From Kofleriaceae bacterium (GTDB lineage: Bacteria; Myxococcota_A; Polyangia; Haliangiales; Haliangiaceae): a stretch of 64,000 nt of DNA. The position numbers and the translations under genes were made by a program. Under the pieces are notes generated by a model, which was given only the letters and a program-made list of their open reading frames with translations, ran no database searches and was not told where the DNA came from. Location: positions 49,371 through 113,370 of the forward strand of contig JAGPCO010000009.1 of the NCBI GenBank assembly GCA_018058095.1. The letters run 5' to 3'. Below, one piece after another: positions 17,330 through 27,481 of the stretch; the stretch's first letter is position 1, and the number at the start of each line of letters is the position of its first letter.

Positions 17330-19303
17330 ATGCGGACGATTGCCCTGGTGGCCGCCCTGGCCGCGACCCTCACGCCGATCCTCGCCGGCTGCGGCGACGA
17401 CGGCACCGACGCCTTCCCCATCACCGACGGCTGCAACCCGCTGGGCGACAACCACTGCATGACGCCGTGGCCATCGTCGGCGTTCGAGATCGACGACGCG
17501 GCCGCCGCGACCGGGCGCCGCCTCGCCATCCCGGCCGGGACGCTGCCGACCAACATCGACCAGATCCCGATCGACCCGACGACGTGGAACTGGGCCGACG
17601 GGTTCTCGCCGGCCGCGCCGATCGTGCTGTCGTTCGCGGGCGGGGTGTCGGTCGCGGGCCTGCCCGGCCACGCTGACCCGGCGGCCAGCCTGGCCGCGGC
17701 CAGCCCGACGGTGATCATCGACATGACCACCGGCGAGCGGGTGCTGCACTTCGCCGAGGTCGACGCCCCGTCCGAGGCCACGCCCGACCGGCAGGCGCTG
17801 TACCTGCGGCCGATGCAGCGCCTGGTCGGCGGCCACCGCTACGCCGTCGCCATCCGCCCGACCGTGCTCGGCAAGGGCGGCGCCCCACTGCCGCGCCCGC
17901 CCGGCTTCGCCGCGCTCCTCGACGGCACGGTCACCACCCACCCGCGCCTGGAGGCGATGCGGGCCCGGTTCCCGGCGGTGCGCAGCGCGCTCGAGGCGGC
18001 CGGGGTCGCGGTCGACGAGCTGGTGCTGGCGTGGGACTTCACCGTGGCCAGCGACGAGTTCATCTGGCGCGACGCCCGGGTCACCCGGGACGCCGCCCGC
18101 GTCGCCCTGGCCGCGGCCGAGCAGACCTACGCGATCGAGCGCGACCAGGTCGTCGACGACGGTACGATCATCCGCCGCCGCATCGACGGCGAGCTCGACG
18201 CGCCGCTGTTCCTCAGCAAGGGCGGCATCTACGGCATCGAGGTCACCCTGGTGCGCGACGGCGCCGGCGACCCGGTCCTGCAGGGCACCTACCGCATCCC
18301 GTTCACCGCCATCGTCCCGGCCTGCGCGTACACCGCGCCGGCCCCGGTCGGCATGGTGGTGTATGGCCACGGCCTGATGGGCAAGGGCGAGCAGGCCGCC
18401 AGCGGCGCCATCCGCGACACCGCGGTCGACCTGTGTATGGTCGTGGTCGGCACCGACATGCGCGGCATGTCGACCCCCGATGGCGCGGCCATCGCCCGGG
18501 TCCTCAACGAGATGTCGCTGGCCGAGGAGGTGATGGAGACCCTCAGCCAGGGGCTGGTCAACCACCACGCCCTGACCCACGCCATGAAGACGGTGCTGGC
18601 GCGCGACGTCTTCGTCGACGATCCCGACGGCGCCGGGCCGATGCCGGCGCGGTCGCTGGTCGACCCCACCAAGATCTTCTACTACGGGCTGTCGCAGGGC
18701 CACATCTTCGGCACGCCGGTGGTGGCGTGGTCCGACGACATCGTGCGCGGGGTGGTCGGGGTCGGCGGCGGCAACTACTCGCTGATGCTCGAGCGCTCGA
18801 CCGACTGGCCGACCTACAAGGCCATCGCCCAGGGCGCCTACCCCGATCCGCTCGACCTGTCGCTGGCCATCGGCCTCTTGCAGATGCGGTGGGACAAGAC
18901 CGAGACCTCGGGCGTCGCCCACGTCGTCACCCGCGGCGCCGGCAACGTGCTGGCCGCCAAGCAGCTGCTGGTGCACATGGCGCTGGGCGACGACGAGGTG
19001 CCCAACCTGTCGACCGAGTGGCAGGTCCGGACGATGGGCGCGCCGGTGCTCGGGCCGACGGTGAAGGTCCCCTACGGGATCGCCGAGCAGGTCGGCCCGC
19101 TGACCGGCGCCGCCCTGGTGGTGTTCGACGGCGGCGCGCCCGCCCCGCCGCCGGAGAACGTGCCGGCGCCCAGCACCGGGGCCCACTCCCTCACCCGCAA
19201 CCAGCTGGCGACCCGCCGGCAGATGAAGACGTTCTACGAGACCGGGATGATCGTCAACGAGTGCACCGGCCCGTGCGTGTGCCAGGCCGGGCAGTGCGAC
19301 TGA
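17330..19303 (+). CDS. Alpha/beta-hydrolase-fold lipoprotein, putative secreted lipase/esterase
   Basis: 657 residues. Lipobox in LTPILAGC. The N-terminal half (about 30-330) is a beta-rich region starting with NPLGDNHCMTPWPSSAF, a layout seen in bacterial virulence-lipase N-terminal domains. The C-terminal half has alpha/beta-hydrolase features: an oxyanion-hole HG in VVYGHGLMGKG and a nucleophile elbow GLSQG (YYGLSQGHIFGTPV). A candidate acid follows (VVFDGGAP region), and a His lies in the last hundred residues (TGAHSLTRNQ). The extreme C terminus is Cys-rich (CTGPCVCQAGQCD). It would act outside the cytoplasmic membrane on lipids or esters. Substrate specificity cannot be read from the sequence, and the acid and base assignments are tentative. 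Confidence 0.68.
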   Translation: MRTIALVAALAATLTPILAGCGDDGTDAFPITDGCNPLGDNHCMTPWPSSAFEIDDAAAATGRRLAIPAGTLPTNIDQIPIDPTTWNWADGFSPAAPIVLSFAGGVSVAGLPGHADPAASLAAASPTVIIDMTTGERVLHFAEVDAPSEATPDRQALYLRPMQRLVGGHRYAVAIRPTVLGKGGAPLPRPPGFAALLDGTVTTHPRLEAMRARFPAVRSALEAAGVAVDELVLAWDFTVASDEFIWRDARVTRDAARVALAAAEQTYAIERDQVVDDGTIIRRRIDGELDAPLFLSKGGIYGIEVTLVRDGAGDPVLQGTYRIPFTAIVPACAYTAPAPVGMVVYGHGLMGKGEQAASGAIRDTAVDLCMVVVGTDMRGMSTPDGAAIARVLNEMSLAEEVMETLSQGLVNHHALTHAMKTVLARDVFVDDPDGAGPMPARSLVDPTKIFYYGLSQGHIFGTPVVAWSDDIVRGVVGVGGGNYSLMLERSTDWPTYKAIAQGAYPDPLDLSLAIGLLQMRWDKTETSGVAHVVTRGAGNVLAAKQLLVHMALGDDEVPNLSTEWQVRTMGAPVLGPTVKVPYGIAEQVGPLTGAALVVFDGGAPAPPPENVPAPSTGAHSLTRNQLATRRQMKTFYETGMIVNECTGPCVCQAGQCD

Positions 19304-19399
19304 GCGCGAGCCGGCGGCCCGCGTGCCCATGCGGCCGCGGCCGTCGGGCCCGCGTCAGCGCTCGGGCGTGGACGTGGACGTGCGGATGATACGCGCCGC

Positions 19400-20794
<1,395 letters not shown>

Positions 20795-20911
20795 GGTACC
20801 GCCGCCCAGGCCCCGGGCCCAGGGGCCGGCACCAGCCGTATGGCCCGGGCCCGGCCGGCAGCGGCCAGCAGACCTGGCCAGGCCGGGCGTCGCCGCTATA
20901 CTGCGCCGGCC

Positions 20912-21607
20912 ATGCGCCCGGCCCTGCACGACCTCCGTTCGCCCGCCACCGCGGTGGCCCTCGCCGCCCTGCTCGCCGCCTGCACCGACTTCGCCACCCC
21001 GGCCCAGCTGACCGAGCCACTGCTCATCGCCGTGGTGGTCGAGCCGCCGGTGGTGGCCCCGGGCGGCACCGCGCAGCTCACGGCGATCGGCGCCGGTCCG
21101 GACGGGTTACTCGCGGTCACCGCGCCGACCTGGTCCCTGATCGAGACCTACCCGGGGTATCCACCGTTCGGCGCGGTGGCCGCCGACGGGCGCTACCAGG
21201 CGCCGGCCCAGGTGCCGCCGCTGCCGGACGGCGCGCTGCCGATCGACAGCGTGCAGGTCGAGGTCGACCTGGCCGGTCGCCGCCAGCTGGCCATCAAGGC
21301 GGTCGCCGTGGCCGACCTGCCTGCGGTCAACCCGGCGGTCACGCTCACCGCCGATGGGGCCGCCGTGACCGCGCCACTACAAGTAAGCCCTGGCGCGACC
21401 GTGATGCTCGGCACCACGGTGGCGCCCGAGGCGCCGGCCGACCAGACGCGGTTCGCCTGGTACGCCACTGTCGGCACGATCGAGGCCTACCAGTCGAGCC
21501 CGGCGGCATGGGTCGCCCCGGCCGAGCCCGGCCCCGGCACGATCATCGTCGTCGTGCGCGCCGGTGCCGGCACCACCGTGGCCACGGCCACGGTGCAGGT
21601 GCAGTGA
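20912..21607 (+). CDS. Lipoprotein with Ig-like beta domains
   Basis: 231 residues. The signal peptide ends in the lipobox ALAALLAAC. The mature protein reads as two Ig-like or bacterial-Ig beta sandwiches: LLIAVVVEPPVVAPGGTAQL opens the first, and PLQVSPGATVMLGTTV with VRAGAGTTVATATVQVQ closes the second. Charged catalytic clusters are absent. The family is unknown. The RNase Z-like gene begins 13 bases after its stop, so it heads a three-gene same-strand cluster with RNase Z and Smr; a functional link is not obvious. Confidence 0.62.
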   Translation: MRPALHDLRSPATAVALAALLAACTDFATPAQLTEPLLIAVVVEPPVVAPGGTAQLTAIGAGPDGLLAVTAPTWSLIETYPGYPPFGAVAADGRYQAPAQVPPLPDGALPIDSVQVEVDLAGRRQLAIKAVAVADLPAVNPAVTLTADGAAVTAPLQVSPGATVMLGTTVAPEAPADQTRFAWYATVGTIEAYQSSPAAWVAPAEPGPGTIIVVVRAGAGTTVATATVQVQ

Positions 21608-21620
21608 GCCCGGTCGGCCG

Positions 21621-22472
21621 ATGCTGAGCACGCTGAGCGCCGGTCGCCTGACCGTGCGTGGCCTGTCGGTCGGCGGCGTGTACACCGCGCTGTACGTGCC
21701 CGAGCTCGACCTCGCGCTCGACGTCGGCCTGGCCCCGCGCTCGTTCGCCGGCGTGCGCACCCTGCTCCTGACCCACGGCCACGTCGACCACGTCGGGGCG
21801 TTGCCGACCCTGCTCGGGATCCGCGCCCTGCACGGCCACCCGACCCCGCTGCGGGTCGTGATGCCGGCGGAGATCGTCGACGAGGTCACGGCCGCGCTGG
21901 CGGCGATGAGCACGCTGCAGCACTGGCCGCTGGCGATCGAGGCGATCGGCCTGCGCCCGGGCGACGAGGCCGAGCTGCGGCCCGACCTGCTGGTCCGCGC
22001 CCACCGCGCGTTCCACCCGGTGCCGTGCCTGGCCTACCAGCTGATCCGCCGGGTCAAGAAGCTCCGCCCCGAACACCACCACCTGCCGGGCCCGGAGATC
22101 GGCCGGCTGCGTGCGGCCGGGGCCGACCTGTTCGACGTGGTCGACCACCTCGAGCTGGCCTACGCGACCGACTCGCTGGTCTCGGTGCTCGACCACAACC
22201 CGACCCTGTACCAGAGCCGGGTCCTGCTGCTGGAGGCGACGTTCCTCGACGGGCGCAAGTCACGCGACGCCGCCCGCGCCGGTTGCCACATCCACCTCGA
22301 CGAGCTGATCGAACGGGCCGAGCTGTTCGGCAACGAGCACCTCCTGCTCATGCACGTGTCGCAGCTGTACCGGCCCGACGAGGTCGACGGCATCCTCGAC
22401 GCCCGCCTGCCCCCGGCGCTGCGGGCGCGGACCCAGGTGCTGGTGCCGCCGGCCGGCCCGTGGTGGGGCTGA
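21621..22472 (+). CDS. Short-form ribonuclease Z-like metallo-beta-lactamase protein
   Basis: 283 residues, the size of short tRNase Z. The zinc motif is THGHVDHVGALP (HxHxDH). Later ligands are supplied by FHPVPCLAYQ, the aspartate in YATDS, and the histidine in LLMHVSQLY. Several stretches recall plant TRZ1/2-type enzymes from memory: GLSVGG at the start, LLEATFLDG near the end, and HIHLDELIERAELF. RNase Z cleaves the 3' trailer of tRNA precursors after the discriminator base. Bacterial relatives more like E. coli ElaC carry a longer exosite arm; here the LIRRVKKLRPEHHHLPG segment fills that place. It is followed after 25 bases by an Smr gene, another possible nucleic-acid enzyme. Confidence 0.8.
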   Translation: MLSTLSAGRLTVRGLSVGGVYTALYVPELDLALDVGLAPRSFAGVRTLLLTHGHVDHVGALPTLLGIRALHGHPTPLRVVMPAEIVDEVTAALAAMSTLQHWPLAIEAIGLRPGDEAELRPDLLVRAHRAFHPVPCLAYQLIRRVKKLRPEHHHLPGPEIGRLRAAGADLFDVVDHLELAYATDSLVSVLDHNPTLYQSRVLLLEATFLDGRKSRDAARAGCHIHLDELIERAELFGNEHLLLMHVSQLYRPDEVDGILDARLPPALRARTQVLVPPAGPWWG

Positions 22473-22497
22473 GCCGGCCTGACCCGGTGAGCAGGCG

Positions 22498-22830
22498 ATG
22501 GACGACGACGATGACGACGATCCGGGGCTCGATCCCGAGGCGGTGACCGCGCTGGCGATCACCGACGAGCTCGACCTGCACCCGTTCCGACCGGGTGAGG
22601 TCGGCAGCGTGGTGACCGAGTACGTGGGGGCGGCGCAGGAGGCCGGCCTGACCCGGGTCCGGATCATCCACGGCAAGGGCGTGGGCCACCTGCGCCGGAC
22701 CGTACACGCCGCGCTGGCGCGCCATCCCGCGGTGGTCCGCTTCGCGCTGGCCGACGAGCGCAGCGGCGGCTGGGGCGCCACGCTGGTCGAGCTGCGCGCC
22801 GGTCCCGGCGCCGGGCCGGCGCCGCTGTAA
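22498..22830 (+). CDS. Smr-domain protein
   Basis: 110 residues: a very acidic N terminus (seven Asp in a row) and one Smr domain. Domain landmarks are ELDLHPFRPGEV at its start and RIIHGKGVGHLRRTV in the core, with the conserved HGKG and the final strand region GGWGATLVEL. Smr domains are nucleic-acid endonucleases or binding modules found in MutS2 and as stand-alone proteins. Recent work on stand-alone Smr proteins ties some to cleavage of mRNA on collided ribosomes. The MutS2 core is missing, so this is the stand-alone form. It probably forms an operon with the RNase Z-like gene upstream. Confidence 0.85.
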   Translation: MDDDDDDDPGLDPEAVTALAITDELDLHPFRPGEVGSVVTEYVGAAQEAGLTRVRIIHGKGVGHLRRTVHAALARHPAVVRFALADERSGGWGATLVELRAGPGAGPAPL

Positions 22831-22920
22831 GGCGGGCCCGCCGGCTGCGTTCTCCCGACGTCCCCCGTCGTCGACCCACGCGGTGTGGTCGGCCGCTCCC
22901 CCCACGTCGGCGGGCCCGCC
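22831..22920. repeat. Twin GGCGGGCCCGCC palindromes in the gap after the Smr gene
   Basis: The 12-base palindrome GGCGGGCCCGCC occurs at 22831-22842, directly after the Smr stop codon, and again at 22909-22920, about 20 bases before the vWA gene start. The copies can pair with themselves or each other. They may form a terminator or bracket a regulatory segment. No T-run follows either copy. Confidence 0.4.
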
Positions 22921-22941
22921 GGGCCCGCATGGAGGCCTCGC

Positions 22942-24447
22942 ATGCGCGCGCTCGTCCCCTCGCTCCTGGTCCTGGCTGCCTGCGGTGGTGGTCACAAGTA
23001 CATCGCCAGCCCGTCGCCGATGATGGCCGACCAGGGCGCCGTCGCGATCGCGTCCGAGCCGAGCAGCGGCGAGACCTACGCCGCCCGCACCGACAGCCCG
23101 ATGCGGGAGGCGGCGAGCACGCCGCTGTCGACCTTCTCGATCGACGTCGACACCGCCAGCCTGGCCAACGTGCGACGCATGCTGCGCGACGGCCACCTGC
23201 CGCCGGCCGACGCGGTCCGCGTCGAGGAGATGCTCAACTACTACCGCTACGCCCTGCCGGCGCCGGCCCCCGACGCGGCCATCGGCCTCCTGGCCGAGGT
23301 GAGCGCCTCGCCGTACCACCCCGAGCGTCGCCTGATCCGGCTCGGCCTGTCGACCCGACCGATGGACGCCGGCGCCACGCCGCCGCGTAACCTGGTGTTC
23401 CTGATCGACACCTCGGGCTCGATGTCGGCCGCCGGCAAGCTGCCGCTCCTGCGCCAGGCCCTCGCCCTGCTGGTCGAGCGCATGCGCCCGGTCGACCGCA
23501 TCGCGCTGGTGGTGTACGCCGGCGCGGCCGGGGTGGTGCTGGAGTCCACGCCGGGCAGCGACAAGGAGCGGATCCTGGCCGCACTCGACCGCCTCGAGGC
23601 CGGCGGCTCGACCAACGGCGGGGCCGGCATCGAGGCCGCGTACGCCGAGGCCGAGCGCGGCTTCGACCCGCGCGCCGTCAACCGGGTCATCCTCGCCAGC
23701 GACGGCGACTTCAACGTCGGCACGACCGACACCGCCGGCCTGATCGACCTGATCGGGAAGAAGCGAGCCAGCGGGGTGTACCTGACCACGCTCGGCGTCG
23801 GGGACGGCAACCTGAGCGACGCCAACATGGAGGCGCTGGCCCAGCACGGCAACGGCAACTACCACTACCTCGACAGCCTCGGCGAGGCGCGCAAGGTCCT
23901 GGTCGACGACGCCGCCGGCACGCTGGTGACGCTGGCGCGCGACGTCAAGGTCCAGGTCGAGTTCGACCCGGCCCAGGTCCGCGCCTACCGCCTGGTCGGG
24001 TACGAGAACCGCCTGCTGGCCGACGACGACTTCCGCGACGATCGCGTCGACGCCGGCGAGATCGGACCCGGCCACCAGGTCACCGCCGTGTACGAGGTCG
24101 AGCCGGCCGAGGGCGCGACCGGCGCCGCGCTGGCCACCCTGCGCGTGCGCTACCGCCTCCCCGACGGGGCCGAGCCGGTCGAGCTGCGCCTCGCCGTGCA
24201 GGACGCCGGGGCCGGCCCCGACGCGGCCTCGGTCGACCAGCGGCTGACCACCGCGCTGGTCGGGTTCGCCATGCTGCTGCGCGCCTCGCCCCACGCCGGC
24301 GCGGCCACCTGGCCCCTGGTGCATGGGCTGGCGCGCGACAGCGCCGGCGCCGACGCGCAGCGGCTCGAGCTGGTCGGCATGATCGAGCGGGCGGCGGCGC
24401 TGGCCGGGCAGCCGCTGGCGGACTCCCACCCCCGCCGCGCGCAGTAG
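22942..24447 (+). CDS. von Willebrand factor A (YfbK-type) lipoprotein
   Basis: 501 residues from ATG 22942, which has GGAGG six bases upstream. Lipobox in LLVLAAC. Domain order: an N-terminal von Willebrand-factor-like region beginning TPLSTFSIDVDTASLANVRR (as in the YfbK/YfbK_N family), a vWA domain with an intact MIDAS (FLIDTSGSMSAAGK, then GGSTNGGAG and ILASDGDFNVG), and a C-terminal DUF3520-like domain (LVGYENRLL to the end). The MIDAS residues imply metal-dependent ligand binding at the cell surface. The family is widespread in Gram-negatives and its exact role is unclear. Another lipoprotein gene follows on the same strand after 112 bases. Confidence 0.87.
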   Translation: MRALVPSLLVLAACGGGHKYIASPSPMMADQGAVAIASEPSSGETYAARTDSPMREAASTPLSTFSIDVDTASLANVRRMLRDGHLPPADAVRVEEMLNYYRYALPAPAPDAAIGLLAEVSASPYHPERRLIRLGLSTRPMDAGATPPRNLVFLIDTSGSMSAAGKLPLLRQALALLVERMRPVDRIALVVYAGAAGVVLESTPGSDKERILAALDRLEAGGSTNGGAGIEAAYAEAERGFDPRAVNRVILASDGDFNVGTTDTAGLIDLIGKKRASGVYLTTLGVGDGNLSDANMEALAQHGNGNYHYLDSLGEARKVLVDDAAGTLVTLARDVKVQVEFDPAQVRAYRLVGYENRLLADDDFRDDRVDAGEIGPGHQVTAVYEVEPAEGATGAALATLRVRYRLPDGAEPVELRLAVQDAGAGPDAASVDQRLTTALVGFAMLLRASPHAGAATWPLVHGLARDSAGADAQRLELVGMIERAAALAGQPLADSHPRRAQ

Positions 24448-24559
24448 TGATGAGGACGGGCGAACCCGGCGTCGGCCGGGCCGCCCCGGTAGGCCATCGT
24501 GGCCCGCCATGCGTGTAAACTGAGCGGTCCCAACCGTCACCCGCCGAGGAGCCCTGTCG

Positions 24560-25288
24560 ATGTCCAAGCTCGTCCCGTCCACGCTCGTGCCCCTGACCGC
24601 CGCCCTGCTGCTTGGCTGCGGTGGCAAGGCCCAGCCGCCGCCTGGCCCTGGCGGCGGCGGCGGCGGCGGTGACGTCGCCGGCGGGGCCGAGGTCGAGATC
24701 GCGATCGCCTCGGTCACGCTGGCCGACGATTGCCCGGACGGGCGCGGCCCGGACTGGTCGCTGCCGCCGCCGGCCCCGGTCGCCTCGACCACGGCCGCCG
24801 ACGAGGCACCGGCCCCCAAGCCGACCGCCGGGAGCATGCAGGATCCGTCGCTGGCTGGGCCCGGATCGGCCTCGGTGCGCAGGCTGTCGATGAGCGAGGC
24901 CGAGGCCGCGTGTGAGCAGTCGTTCGTGCAGCTGCAGGTGACCGGCAAGGCCGGCGCCGGCCGGTTCGCGATCCGCAAGATCGAGCTGCTCGACGACGCC
25001 GGCAAGGTGCTGGGCGAGCTGACCGCCCGCACGCCGACCCGGTGGCAGGACGATCATTACGAGCCGTGGACCGAGCAGGTCGAGCCCGGCGCCACCACCT
25101 CGGCCGCGTACGAGCTGAGCGCCCCCGACTGGAGCAAGTACGGCATGAGCCGGTCCGACGCCGAGGGCCGCGTGTTCAACGTCCGCCTGACCGTCAGCGC
25201 CGGCGACGACGAGCGCACCGTCGAGCAGCAGGCCACGGTGGCCGCCACGTCGGGGCCGGTCGTGCTGCCGCCCGGCGCCGTGACCTGA
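24560..25288 (+). CDS. Lipoprotein of unknown function
   Basis: 242 residues. Lipobox TAALLLGC, then a Pro/Gly-rich linker with a run of seven glycines. The mature part begins AEVEIAIASVTL and carries two cysteines (DDCPDG and AACEQSF). It ends in a beta-sandwich-like domain (FVQLQVTGKAGAGRFAIRKI, LLDDAGKVLGEL, FNVRLTVSAGDDE). GAGGAG lies eight bases before the ATG. The gene follows the vWA lipoprotein and ends three bases from the convergent cytochrome gene; GTGAC/GTCAC there can form a small hairpin. Family not recognised. Confidence 0.62.
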   Translation: MSKLVPSTLVPLTAALLLGCGGKAQPPPGPGGGGGGGDVAGGAEVEIAIASVTLADDCPDGRGPDWSLPPPAPVASTTAADEAPAPKPTAGSMQDPSLAGPGSASVRRLSMSEAEAACEQSFVQLQVTGKAGAGRFAIRKIELLDDAGKVLGELTARTPTRWQDDHYEPWTEQVEPGATTSAAYELSAPDWSKYGMSRSDAEGRVFNVRLTVSAGDDERTVEQQATVAATSGPVVLPPGAVT

Positions 25289-25291
25289 GCG

Positions 25292-26680
25292 TCACAGCGT
25301 GCTCAGGTAGGCCCGGAGCGCGTCGCGCTCGGCCGGCTCGAGCGAGGTCCCGAACTCGTGGCCCCGGACCGGGCCGGGCCCCAGCCGCCCCGCCGCGTAG
25401 TCCGGCGCCAGCCGCGCCGGTGCCAGCAGCTCGTCGAGGCTGCCGATCGAGCCGTCGTGCAGGTACGGGGCGGTCTGCGCCAGGTCGAGCAGGGCCGGGG
25501 TGCGGTAACGGCCGGTCCCACGCGCCTTGCCCTCGGCCAGCGCGCGATCGGTGCCGATCCGCGCCACCGGGATGGCGTCACCGCCGTGGCCGACGTCGCG
25601 ATGGCAGTCGGCGCAGTGCTGGTCGAACAGCGCCTGACCGCGCGCGTGAGTGGTGACGCCGCCGCCGGCGTGGCGCGGCGGCGCCGGTGGTGTGAGGCTG
25701 TAGAGGTACATCGCCAGGGCCCACGCCAGCTCGCGCGGCGGCCGGGTCCGCTCGCCCCCGGCGTGCAGCAGCTGGGTCTCCTGGCGGATCGCCAGCGCGG
25801 CCGGGCCGACGTGACGAATGGTGCCGGCCTGGGTCAGGAAGCGGCGCTCGCGCAGCGCCCACAGCTCGGGGATGGCGACCGGATCCTCGTCTTCGTCCTC
25901 GGTCACGTCGGCTCGCCCCGGTCCCCAGGCGGCCATCCGCGCCGCCAGCGCCGGCGCCAGCGGCGCGCCGGTGTCGCGGTAGTACGCCAGCCGCAGGGCG
26001 CCGAGGTCGAACTGGCGACGCGCCGTGCCCTCGACCAGGGCCGGGCCGCGATGCGCGCTGTGGCACAGCGCGCAGGTGATGCCGACACGGGTCAGGCCGT
26101 CGACGGCGCGGAACACGACCAGCCCGGGGAACGTGCCGTCCGCGCCCCGCTCGATCCCGGCGGCGCTGGCGCGCACCAGGCGCTCGGTGGGTGTGGCCAC
26201 GCCGGGGCCGGTCAGCAGGTGCTCGATCGCGAACTCCGGCCGCAGCGGATACTCGAAGAAGACCCGGCGGCCGAGCCCGATCCACCCAGCCTCGTCGCCT
26301 GGCCGCACGCCATCCCACAGCGGCGCGGGCGGGACGTCCGGGGCCGCCCCACCGGCCAGGGTGGTGATCGCGGCGTCGTCGAGCGTGCGGCTGCGCGGGT
26401 TCCAGACCGGCAGGAGGTCCCAGCCGACGGTGCGGAGGCCGTAGCTGCCGAGCCGGTGCTGCGAGTAGGTGTTGGTCGGGTTGGTCAGCGACGCCTCCAG
26501 CGCGGCCCGGCGCGCGGCGGCGTCGTCGAGGTAGGCGGCGCGCTCCGCCGCCAACCACGGCGGCGACCAGCGCGCGGGCGGAGCGGCGCGCCCGGGGTCG
26601 CGGCCGCCGCCGCACCCCAGCGCCAGCACCAGCACGACACCCCACCGCGCCGCTGCCGGGGCCAGGCTCAGCGCTGCCAC
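25292..26680 (-). CDS. Di-haem c-type cytochrome lipoprotein
   Basis: About 462 residues. The hydrophobic N terminus ends in a lipobox (VLVLALGC). There are two covalent haem sites: CALCH (Cys203, Cys206, His207) and CADCH (Cys356, Cys359, His360). The spacing and sequence around them (ITCALCHSAHRGPALVEG; ALFDQHCADCHRD; APYLHDGSIGSLDELL) fit di-haem cytochromes of the cytochrome c peroxidase/MauG-like superfamily. In that family GSIGSLDELL follows the second haem. It would carry or use electrons at the periplasmic face. I place the start at GTG 26680, which overlaps the upstream membrane-protein stop by 13 bases, because it gives a sensible lipoprotein signal; no good SD is visible. Donor and acceptor are unknown. 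Confidence 0.8.
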   Translation of the reverse strand: MAALSLAPAAARWGVVLVLALGCGGGRDPGRAAPPARWSPPWLAAERAAYLDDAAARRAALEASLTNPTNTYSQHRLGSYGLRTVGWDLLPVWNPRSRTLDDAAITTLAGGAAPDVPPAPLWDGVRPGDEAGWIGLGRRVFFEYPLRPEFAIEHLLTGPGVATPTERLVRASAAGIERGADGTFPGLVVFRAVDGLTRVGITCALCHSAHRGPALVEGTARRQFDLGALRLAYYRDTGAPLAPALAARMAAWGPGRADVTEDEDEDPVAIPELWALRERRFLTQAGTIRHVGPAALAIRQETQLLHAGGERTRPPRELAWALAMYLYSLTPPAPPRHAGGGVTTHARGQALFDQHCADCHRDVGHGGDAIPVARIGTDRALAEGKARGTGRYRTPALLDLAQTAPYLHDGSIGSLDELLAPARLAPDYAAGRLGPGPVRGHEFGTSLEPAERDALRAYLSTL

Positions 26681-27426
26681 GGCGACACCGAGGTCGGGAA
26701 CACCAGGGCCAGCAGCACCGCGAACGCCAGCTCGACCGCCAGCGCCACCAGCGCGGCGCGGTCGCGCAGCGGCCGGCCACGCTGCCACGCGCCGACGGCG
26801 AGGACCAGGCCCGCGGTGACCGGCACGACGAGGAGCCCAGACCAGGACAGCCCGAGGACCAGGCCGACCAGCACCAGCGCGGACAGCACCACCACCACCG
26901 GCACGGCCACCGCGTGCTCGAGCAGGGCCCGCCCGGCCGATCGCGGCGTCGACGCGGCGGCCGGATCGACCACGAACACCACCGGCACCCACAACGCGGC
27001 CAGGCGGCCCAGCACCGGCGACAGCAACAGGAGGGCGGCCCACTGCGCCGGCGCCACCGCGATGAGCAGCAGCCAGCGCGCCAGCACCAGCGCCGGCGCC
27101 ACCAGCAGCTCGCCGCCACGCTCGCGCTCGGCCACCACGGCCCGCAGCGACCGTTCGGTCACGCCGGCCCCGAGCCAGCCGACGATCAGCACCGCCGCCA
27201 GCGCCGCCAGCGCCGGGATGGCGCCCAGCACCCGCACCAGGTGCGCCGCCGCATACGCCGCGGCGCCGAGGACGGCGCCGGCCGCGACGACCCAGGGCGC
27301 CGCCCGTCCGTGATCGTCCGCCTCGTCGCCCGCGACCTCGGCCGCGACCAGCCGGGTGGTGCGGGCCAGCGCGACCAGGCCGGGGTACAGCGGGCCGAGC
27401 CGACGCATCCACTCGTCGCGGGTCAT
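26668..27426 (-). CDS. Polytopic membrane protein, remotely CobS-like
   Basis: 252 residues with about seven hydrophobic segments (AAPWVVAAGAVLGAAAYAA, IPALAALAAVLIVGWLGAG, LVLARWLLLIAVAPAQWAAL and others). Parts recall cobalamin synthase CobS (LLLLSPVLGRLAALWVPVVF; ALVALAVELAFAVLLALVF). The diagnostic metal-binding GGLHLDGLADTAD-type motif is missing; its place is taken by GAGVTERSLRAVVAERERGG. It is therefore either a diverged, non-CobS relative or only a superficial match of hydrophobic sequence. It sits between an M20 peptidase gene and the di-haem cytochrome lipoprotein, overlapping the latter. A membrane partner for the cytochrome is an alternative idea. Confidence 0.6.
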   Translation of the reverse strand: MTRDEWMRRLGPLYPGLVALARTTRLVAAEVAGDEADDHGRAAPWVVAAGAVLGAAAYAAAHLVRVLGAIPALAALAAVLIVGWLGAGVTERSLRAVVAERERGGELLVAPALVLARWLLLIAVAPAQWAALLLLSPVLGRLAALWVPVVFVVDPAAASTPRSAGRALLEHAVAVPVVVVLSALVLVGLVLGLSWSGLLVVPVTAGLVLAVGAWQRGRPLRDRAALVALAVELAFAVLLALVFPTSVSPWQR

Positions 27427-27481
27427 GACGGTCCCACGCCGCCGGACCGGCCCCGCCGCGCCGCGGTGGTCTCGCCGCGGC

